Assembly: GCA_035564115.1 (NCBI GenBank)
Contig: DATMTN010000003.1
Location: forward strand, 1-16,577
DNA from: JACMPA01 sp035564115
GTDB lineage: Bacteria; Patescibacteriota; Saccharimonadia; Saccharimonadales; UBA4665
Reading direction: 5' to 3'
Length of the DNA stretch: 16,577 nt
The notes below the pieces were generated by a model, which saw only the letters and a list, made by a program, of their open reading frames with translations, was not told the origin of the DNA and ran no database searches. The position numbers and the translations under genes were made by a program. Below, piece by piece: positions 7,615-12,235 of this stretch. Positions within the stretch are counted from its first letter, which is position 1, and every line of letters begins with the position of its first letter.

Positions 7615-8082
7615 GTGGCAGACAGTAAAGGTACCAAAGACAGCGAGCTGACACCAGCAATAACGAAGCGACGCTTGCGAGCGCCTACTGAAACCGTGCG
7701 CCAGCGTGCCGAAAAGGTTCAAGCAGCTGCCGCGAACCCAACCCCAACCAAAAAACGCCTGGTGTGGCGCGGCTTTACCTCTCCCATCCGACTCGTCTGG
7801 CGCAGCATAACGTGGCTCAGTCACCGCCCACCCCTCAAGCAGATTGGTCACGGCTTGCGCTGGTTCTTTGCCCGCCGTCCAGTTAAGTTTCTTGGCCGCC
7901 TCCTGGGTCTGCACTATATTGCGAGCAGTTTCCGTGAGGTAAAGCTGGTCACCTGGCCAACCTTTGGGCAGTCGATGAAGCTGACTCGGGCCGTCATCAT
8001 CTTCTCCTTCATCTTCGGTACACTCATCGCTGGTGTAGATTACGGCCTCGACAAGTTATTCAAGCAAATCATCATAAAGTAA
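7615..8082 (+). CDS. secE: Preprotein translocase subunit SecE with long N-terminal extension
   Basis: A 155-residue protein. The C-terminal 60 residues are a standard single-span SecE: the amphipathic YIASSFREVKLVTWPTFGQS region followed by a membrane helix (RAVIIFSFIFGTLIAGVDYGL) and a short basic tail. SecE clamps SecY in the membrane. Residues 1-95 are very basic and rich in Arg, Lys and Trp with no clear extra membrane span, longer than in most single-span SecE proteins. The start is GTG at 7615, supported by AGGAG at 7601-7605. It is followed 15 nt later by nusG, the classical pair. Confidence 0.93.
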   Translation: MADSKGTKDSELTPAITKRRLRAPTETVRQRAEKVQAAAANPTPTKKRLVWRGFTSPIRLVWRSITWLSHRPPLKQIGHGLRWFFARRPVKFLGRLLGLHYIASSFREVKLVTWPTFGQSMKLTRAVIIFSFIFGTLIAGVDYGLDKLFKQIIIK

Positions 8083-8097
8083 GGGACAAGAATAGTA

Positions 8098-8646
8098 ATG
8101 GTTACAAGCAAACGATACGACACAAGCAAACAGTGGTACGCCATCCACACCTACAGTGGGTATGAGGAAAAGGTTGCCGAAAGCATCCGCCAGCGTGCTG
8201 ACTCACTCGACATGGCTGACAAGATCTTCCAGGTCTTGGTGCCAAAAGAAAAGATGATCGAGATTAAGAATGGTAAGCGCAAGATCGTTGAAAAGCGTAT
8301 CTTCCAGGGCTACGTTCTGGTTCAGATGAAGATGAGCGAGGACGCCTGGTACATTGTCCGCAACACGCCATCAGTCACCGGCTTCGTGGGCTCTGGTGCC
8401 GACCCAACTCCTGTTGGTCAGGACGAAATCGAGAAGATTCAGAAGCGAATGGGTCTGGAACAGCCAAAGCACAAGATCGACTACTCGCTGGGCGAGGTTG
8501 TGTCTATCACCGATGGTCCATTTAAGGGCTTCGATGGTTCAATCAACGAAATTGATGCTCAGAAAGGCAAGCTCAAGGTCCTGGTGAACATGTTTGGCCG
8601 TGAAACGCCAGTCGAGCTCGATTCCCTCCAGGTTAAGCGCGTCTAA
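8098..8646 (+). CDS. nusG: Transcription termination/antitermination factor NusG
   Basis: A 182-residue protein of normal NusG length. The N-terminal NGN domain begins QWYAIHTYSGYEEKVAESI and contains VPKEKMIEIKNGKRKIVEKRIFQGYV and VRNTPSVTGFVG. The C-terminal KOW domain contains VVSITDGPFKGFDGSI and ends with FGRETPVELDSLQVKRV. NusG binds the RNA polymerase clamp and links it to Rho or to ribosomal protein S10. It lies 15 nt after secE in the same operon. A clear terminator follows, so the downstream Pup and ribosomal protein genes have their own transcription signals. Confidence 0.98.
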   Translation: MVTSKRYDTSKQWYAIHTYSGYEEKVAESIRQRADSLDMADKIFQVLVPKEKMIEIKNGKRKIVEKRIFQGYVLVQMKMSEDAWYIVRNTPSVTGFVGSGADPTPVGQDEIEKIQKRMGLEQPKHKIDYSLGEVVSITDGPFKGFDGSINEIDAQKGKLKVLVNMFGRETPVELDSLQVKRV

Positions 8647-8668
8647 ATTGACATATCTTCCTCTGTTA

Positions 8669-8698
8669 ATGCTCGCCAGTGAAATCGGCGAGCGTTTT
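8669..8698 (+). terminator. Intrinsic terminator of secE-nusG
   Basis: GCTCGCC (8671-8677) pairs perfectly with GGCGAGC (8687-8693) across a 9-nt loop, followed by GTTTT. Confidence 0.8.
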
Positions 8699-8706
8699 AC
8701 TAGTGG

Positions 8707-8715
8707 TGCTACAAT
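8707..8715 (+). promoter_or_regulatory. Extended -10 promoter of pup
   Basis: TGC followed by TACAAT (8710-8715) begins about 9 nt after the nusG terminator. RNA would start near 8722, leaving a short leader with AGGGG (8731-8735) 8 nt before the ATG. Confidence 0.65.
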
Positions 8716-8743
8716 GAGATCATAACGTAGAGGGGAAGTCGCC

Positions 8744-8941
8744 ATGGAGAAAGCACACGCCGAGAAGCACACCAAAGCTACTGAAGAAGAAGCTACGCAG
8801 CTAGGTAAGGCTGCAGTTGATGCTGAGCAAAAGGCCCAGCTCGATGACGATGTCGACAGCATACTTGATGAAATTGATGATGTGCTCGAAACAAATGCCG
8901 AAGATTTCGTAAATAACTATGTCCAAAAGGGTGGCCAGTAG
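8744..8941 (+). CDS. pup: Prokaryotic ubiquitin-like protein Pup
   Basis: A 65-residue acidic protein. The C-terminal half is unmistakable: DDDVDSILDEIDDVLETN, then AEDFVNNYVQKGGQ at the end, nearly the same as the Mycobacterium tuberculosis Pup tail (DDLLDEIDDVLEENAEDFVRAYVQKGGQ-type, from memory). In the known system Dop deamidates the last Gln to Glu, PafA joins it to lysines of targets, and the coiled-coil region is recognised by Mpa/ARC for delivery to the proteasome. The final residue here is Gln, so Dop would be required. The N-terminal half is charged and disordered-looking, as expected. The gene has its own extended -10 promoter, ribosome site and terminator between nusG and rplK. 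No dop, pafA, mpa or proteasome gene is in the window. Confidence 0.95.
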   Translation: MEKAHAEKHTKATEEEATQLGKAAVDAEQKAQLDDDVDSILDEIDDVLETNAEDFVNNYVQKGGQ

Positions 8942-8975
8942 CCAGAGTCACCTCTGGACAGAACAGAGGATTTTT
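8942..8975 (+). terminator. pup terminator with an overlapping alternative hairpin
   Basis: CCTCTG (8951-8956) pairs with CAGAGG (8964-8969) and is followed by ATTTTT, giving a short intrinsic terminator. A second hairpin, CCAGAG (8942-8947) with CTCTGG (8952-8957), uses the same bases, so the two cannot form together. The first arm of the second hairpin starts directly after the pup stop codon. Confidence 0.6.
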
Positions 8976-8983
8976 GCTAGAAT
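8955..8983 (+). promoter_or_regulatory. Strong promoter of the rplK-rplA operon
   Basis: TGGACA (8955-8960, five of six consensus bases) lies 17 nt from TAGAAT (8978-8983), which is also preceded by TGC (extended -10). The -35 lies inside the pup terminator stem-loop. RNA would start near 8990. Confidence 0.75.
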
Positions 8984-8987
8984 TACC

Positions 8988-9087
8988 AGGTTACGCACTA
9001 CTTAAAGGTAGGAGAGTCAGTAACCTAGCATTCATATGCGCTTCAAACCGCGTTCTAGCGGTAGGTGAACCCTCGTAATAGAAGGAG
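8988..9087 (+). promoter_or_regulatory. Structured leader of rplK-rplA, candidate L1 autoregulation site
   Basis: The leader of about 107 nt contains AGGTTAC (8988-8994) pairing with GTAACCT (9020-9026) around an inner CTAC/GTAG hairpin. A second hairpin, ACCGC (9047-9051) with GCGGT (9058-9062), is extended by TTCA (9042-9045) with TGAA (9066-9069) across an asymmetric internal loop of 1 versus 3 nt. GAAGGAG (9081-9087) is the rplK ribosome site. Ribosomal protein L1 is known to repress the L11 operon through such leader helices; that use here is inference. Confidence 0.45.
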
Positions 9088-9096
9088 TAAAACGCT

Positions 9097-9525
9097 ATGG
9101 CTAAAGCTGTCAAAGCAAATCTAAAAATGAAGATCAAAGGTGGTCAAGCCAGTGCTGCGCCACCAGTGGGTTCTACCCTTGGTCAGTACGGTGTGAACAT
9201 GATGGATTTTATCCAGCCGTTCAACGACGCCACTAAGGACATGATGGGTAAAACCGTCACGGCACACATTACCATCTATGAAGACCGTACGATGGACTTC
9301 CGCGTGGTTGCTGAGCCAACGGATGACCGCATTCGTGCCGCTCTGGGTATCCAGAAGGGTTCAGGCCGTCCTAACAGCGAGAAGATCGCTAAGAAGCTCA
9401 GCCAGACTGACCTGCGCAAGATTGCCGAAGAAAAGGCCCACGACATGAACACTGACGATGTCGAAGCTGTCATGAAGATGGTTGCCGGCACTGCCCGCTC
9501 TATGGGCGTCGAAGTCGAGGCCTAG
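9097..9525 (+). CDS. rplK: 50S ribosomal protein L11
   Basis: A 142-residue protein of exact family length. The N-terminal domain has MKIKGGQASAAPPVGSTLGQYGVN (most diagnostic: GGQASAAPPVG and LGQ) and FNDATKDMMGKTV. The C-terminal RNA-binding domain has RAALGIQKGSGRPN, and the end is the usual VEAVMKMVAGTARSMGVEVE. L11 binds the GTPase-associated centre of 23S rRNA together with L10-L12. It has a strong Shine-Dalgarno (GAAGGAG) 9 nt before the ATG. A small unknown gene starts one base after its stop codon. Confidence 0.99.
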   Translation: MAKAVKANLKMKIKGGQASAAPPVGSTLGQYGVNMMDFIQPFNDATKDMMGKTVTAHITIYEDRTMDFRVVAEPTDDRIRAALGIQKGSGRPNSEKIAKKLSQTDLRKIAEEKAHDMNTDDVEAVMKMVAGTARSMGVEVEA

Positions 9526-9526
9526 C

Positions 9527-9727
9527 ATGACTGCAGGCGAGACAAGTCCCGACCAGCTGTACGCTGCTGTGTATGGCCAGCCGGTCAAACCGGAGCACGT
9601 AGTGAGCCAACGCGATCAGTTAGAATCACAGCTTGCCCAGGCAAATGACCGTGGCAATATTGAACAGATAGAGTTTTTCCAGGAACAACTGCGTCAACTC
9701 ATTGATGCAACAACCGAAGAATCATAA
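9527..9727 (+). CDS. Small helical protein between rplK and rplA
   Basis: A 66-residue acidic protein that I do not recognise. The first 25 residues are a polar segment with Pro and Tyr (SPDQLYAAVYGQPVKPE). Residues about 27-60 are a Gln/Glu/Leu-rich amphipathic helix (SQRDQLESQLAQANDRG and IEFFQEQLRQLID), suitable for a coiled coil. An upstream in-frame start inside rplK is possible, but ATG 9527, one base after the rplK stop, is preferred because it avoids overlap and fits coupled translation. The ribosomal operon context suggests high expression and perhaps a translation- or transcription-related role, though this is inference. It lacks the GGQ tail of Pup. Confidence 0.75.
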   Translation: MTAGETSPDQLYAAVYGQPVKPEHVVSQRDQLESQLAQANDRGNIEQIEFFQEQLRQLIDATTEES

Positions 9728-9774
9728 GTTTGTGGGAGGCCGAATGGCCGTTAGCACCACATAAGGAGATAATT

Positions 9775-10740
9775 ATGGCAAAGACCAAAGCAGAACTACT
9801 TGAGGAAGCAACTGCGCTAAACCTCGAAGTAACTGGCAAGAACACAATTGCAGAGATTACAGCAGCTATCGAAGCCGCTGCACCTGCAGAAACCAACGAA
9901 GAAACTAGTGAAGACACCACGCTCGCTAAAGCTGGTAAGCGTAGTGCCAAGGGCCTCGCTGAAGCTGAAGAGAAGCAGGCTAAAGAAGAGCGCAAGGAAC
10001 ACGCTGCTGAGGCCAAGGCCGAAGAAGCCGAGAAGCCAAAGCAGCTCGCCAAGCCAGCTCGCTCACGCCTAGAACGTCAGGGTAAGAAGTTCCGTGACGC
10101 CGCTAAGCTGGTCGAGAAGGACAAGGCATACACGCTCGACGAAGCTGTTGAGCTGGCTGCCAAGACTAGCCCGGTTAAGTTTGACGCCACTATCGAGCTG
10201 CACGTAAACCTGGGTGTTGACCCACGCCAGGCCGATCAGAACATCCGTGACAACCTGGTTCTGCCAGCCGGTACTGGTAAGACCGTCAAGATTGCTGTCT
10301 TTGATGACGCCAAGGTTGAAGGTGTAGAAATCGCCGGTGTTGAGGCTGTCACCAAGGCTCTAGAAAAGGGTGAAATGAACTTCGACATTCTGATTGCGAC
10401 TCCAGCTCAGATGCCAAAGCTCGGTAAATTCGCGCGGGCTCTCGGTCCACGCGGCCTGATGCCAAACCCAAAGAGTGGTACAGTTACGACTGATGTTGCC
10501 AAGGCTGTCGCCGAGGCCAAGGCTGGCCGTGTTGAATACCGTGTTGATAGCACGGGTATCATCCACCTCGGTGTCGGTAAGGCAAGCTTTACCAAGGCGC
10601 AGCTGCTCGACAACGTCAATGCAGTAATGGCCAACATCAAAAGCAACAAACCAAACAGCGTAAAGGGTAATTACCTGAAGGCCGTCCACCTGACGAGCTC
10701 AATGGGTCCTTCTATTACTGTTGACCTCGCTAGTATCTAA
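9775..10740 (+). CDS. rplA: 50S ribosomal protein L1 with an N-terminal SAP/HeH-like and charged extension
   Basis: A 321-residue protein; L1 is usually about 230. The L1 core runs from about residue 98 to the end, with YTLDEAVELAAKTSPVKFDATIELHVNLGVDPR in part, the signature ALGPRGLMPNPKSGTVT, and the end SSMGPSITVDLASI. L1 forms the mobile stalk that guides deacylated tRNA. Residues 3-35 (AELLEEATALNLEVTGKNT, then IAEITAAIEAA) look like a small helix-extended-helix SAP-type nucleic-acid-binding motif. Residues 36-97 are an Ala/Glu/Lys-rich linker. ATG 9775 with AAGGAG at 9763-9768 is the start; a longer frame from 9730 has no support. rplJ and rplL do not follow. Confidence 0.97.
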   Translation: MAKTKAELLEEATALNLEVTGKNTIAEITAAIEAAAPAETNEETSEDTTLAKAGKRSAKGLAEAEEKQAKEERKEHAAEAKAEEAEKPKQLAKPARSRLERQGKKFRDAAKLVEKDKAYTLDEAVELAAKTSPVKFDATIELHVNLGVDPRQADQNIRDNLVLPAGTGKTVKIAVFDDAKVEGVEIAGVEAVTKALEKGEMNFDILIATPAQMPKLGKFARALGPRGLMPNPKSGTVTTDVAKAVAEAKAGRVEYRVDSTGIIHLGVGKASFTKAQLLDNVNAVMANIKSNKPNSVKGNYLKAVHLTSSMGPSITVDLASI

Positions 10741-10757
10741 TACATACACCGCGAACC

Positions 10758-10794
10758 AAAAATCCGCCTCTAGTTTTTAAGAGGCGGATTTTTT
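10758..10794 (+). terminator. Strong intrinsic terminator of rplK-rplA
   Basis: A 14-bp stem (10758-10771 with 10780-10793, core ATCCGCCTCT/AGAGGCGGAT) and an 8-nt loop are followed by a T run. The T run flows directly into the TATAAT of the next gene. Confidence 0.93.
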
Positions 10795-10799
10795 ATAAT
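10794..10799 (+). promoter_or_regulatory. -10 box of the thymidylate kinase-like gene, fused to the rplA terminator
   Basis: A perfect TATAAT shares its first base with the terminator T run. The ATG at 10806 is 6 nt later with no room for a ribosome-binding site. The position of a -35 (10771-10776) falls in the terminator loop and does not match the consensus. Confidence 0.65.
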
Positions 10800-10805
10800 C
10801 AGACC

Positions 10806-11423
10806 ATGCCAAGCGTAACCATTATGATTGACGGCCCAGACGGTGTCGGCAAAACGACTCAGCTTCGGCAGCTCGCCACGACACTTACGGACCGTGGCTA
10901 TCGAGTCTATGTGACGCGCATGAACGGTGGCACCGAGATCGGTGAGGCCCTGCGGCACGTACTATTGGCAGACTACGACCGCCCACCGGCGACTGATTAC
11001 TACATCATGCAGGCTGTTACGGCTGCCTTGATTGAAGATTTAGCCGCTCGGCGGGCTGAGTATGACATTATTCTTGTCGACCGCAGCCCGTTAGCCTTGC
11101 TGGCGTACCAGGTCCATGCCGATGGTTTTTCCGCAGAGGTGGCCTATCCTGCGGTCGAGCAGACCCTGGGGCAGATCGCCCCAAGCCTTCTACTGTGTTT
11201 ATCAACGAGTTTAGAGACCATCATGCAGCGCATGGCGGAGCGGGACAATAGCGATCATTTCGAGAGCCAACCTTTCTCCTACCATGAGCGAGTCATGGCC
11301 GGGTATGAGGCGGCCGAGCAGCGTATCCAGGTGACGATGATTGACGCCAACGGGTCGGTCGACGAAGTATTTGCACGAATTATGAGCCAGGTAGAACCAA
11401 TACTCCCCGTCCAAAACGCCTGA
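10806..11423 (+). CDS. tmk: Thymidylate kinase-like protein (stand-alone)
   Basis: A 205-residue protein of normal Tmk length. The P-loop GPDGVGKTT is at residues 10-18. RMNGGTEIGEALRHVLL (from R38) corresponds to the REPGGT motif of Tmk, but EP is replaced by MN. VDRSPLALLAYQ (D92, R93) matches the DRxxxSxxAYQ motif. The LID region holds RMAERDNSDHFE. Tmk makes dTDP from dTMP. A second Tmk domain is fused to ThyA 1.4 kb downstream, so this copy may have a different nucleotide specificity or be the main kinase. It is apparently leaderless. TGA is used as its stop codon. Confidence 0.85.
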   Translation: MPSVTIMIDGPDGVGKTTQLRQLATTLTDRGYRVYVTRMNGGTEIGEALRHVLLADYDRPPATDYYIMQAVTAALIEDLAARRAEYDIILVDRSPLALLAYQVHADGFSAEVAYPAVEQTLGQIAPSLLLCLSTSLETIMQRMAERDNSDHFESQPFSYHERVMAGYEAAEQRIQVTMIDANGSVDEVFARIMSQVEPILPVQNA

Positions 11424-11437
11424 TGTCTTTTCTACCC

Positions 11438-11467
11438 TTGCGTGGCTGTCAAGAAAATACGTAAAAT
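11438..11467 (+). promoter_or_regulatory. Possible promoter of the dcd/tmk-thyA operon
   Basis: TTGCGT (11438-11443) and TAAAAT (11462-11467) are 18 nt apart. A leader of about 48 nt follows, ending in a strong AAGGAGG (11511-11517). Confidence 0.4.
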
Positions 11468-11521
11468 ATAGCTATTAGCAGTTCTGCAGCGGTGGGCAGC
11501 AGGCGTTCACAAGGAGGTAAT

Positions 11522-12235
11522 GTGGGGGTTTACAGTAATACCCAAATTCGTGCGGCTATCAATGATGGTCATATTGTGTGTACACCGTTTGAGCCAAAAC
11601 ATGTTAGTGAGGCAAGTTTGGATGTCACGCTGGGGTATCACTATTACCGTATTGAGCGGATGAATGAGCGAACCATCTACAATCCGTTCGATCGTGAAGA
11701 CGTGGAGCGGTACTTTGACGGTCCTTATAAAGCCATGCCCCATGGTGAGTGGTGCAAGCTCAACGGCTTTAAACCGGTCGCTAATATACCGCTTGACCAC
11801 CCAGTTATCTCCCTAAAGCCTGGTGAGCGCATCCTGGCCCACACCCATGAATTCTTCGGTATTCTACCACCGGGTGCCTGTGAAGTCCGCAGCCGCTCCA
11901 GCTGGGGCCGTAACGGTATTGCTGTTTGTTTTGACGCTGGCTGGATTGACCCAGGTTACACCAACCGTTTGACGCTGGAAATCTATAACCTTAACCAACG
12001 CGAAACAGTGCTTCTGCCAGTTGGTGAGCGCACGGCCCAGATTATCTTCCACGAGACTGGCGAGGTTGAAGGTAGCTACGGTGATGCTCGTGATGATGGC
12101 TTTAGTGGTCGGTACCAACAGGGTAATGATCTCGAGACTATTATCAAGACTTGGTCGCCAGACCAGATGCTGCCAAAGGCCTACAAAGACAAGCGCCATC
12201 TACCGGTGAAAATCGAAGGTCTCAGCTATGAATAG
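11522..12235 (+). CDS. dcd: dCTP deaminase (Dcd/dUTPase superfamily)
   Basis: A 237-residue protein, longer than the about 190 residues of E. coli Dcd. It starts YSNTQIRAAINDG, typical of Dcd, then has SEASLDVTLG. The active-site motifs are RSRSSWGRNGI (residues 123-133), AGWIDPGY (139-146) and LTLEIYN with the catalytic-type E153. Dcd turns dCTP into dUTP, or in bifunctional versions into dUMP, the substrate of ThyA; which product is formed here cannot be read from sequence. GTG 11522 is chosen as start because AAGGAGG (11511-11517) lies just upstream. A GTG at 11492 would add ten residues unlike the family, and the ATG at 11520 is out of frame. The last 8 nt overlap the start of the fusion gene, implying coupled translation. 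Confidence 0.9.
   Translation: MGVYSNTQIRAAINDGHIVCTPFEPKHVSEASLDVTLGYHYYRIERMNERTIYNPFDREDVERYFDGPYKAMPHGEWCKLNGFKPVANIPLDHPVISLKPGERILAHTHEFFGILPPGACEVRSRSSWGRNGIAVCFDAGWIDPGYTNRLTLEIYNLNQRETVLLPVGERTAQIIFHETGEVEGSYGDARDDGFSGRYQQGNDLETIIKTWSPDQMLPKAYKDKRHLPVKIEGLSYE

Noticed and set aside
9730..9774. Longer N-terminus for L1
   Set aside because: AAGGAG at 9763-9768 sits directly before ATG 9775, and the extra 15 residues have no start support.
11428..11457. TTTTCT/AGAAAA inverted repeat after the stand-alone kinase-like gene as a terminator
   Set aside because: The stem is only 6 bp of A-T pairs with an 18-nt loop and no following T run.
11492..11521. Upstream GTG start for dcd
   Set aside because: The strong AAGGAGG lies downstream of it and directs GTG 11522, and the ten extra residues do not resemble Dcd N-termini.
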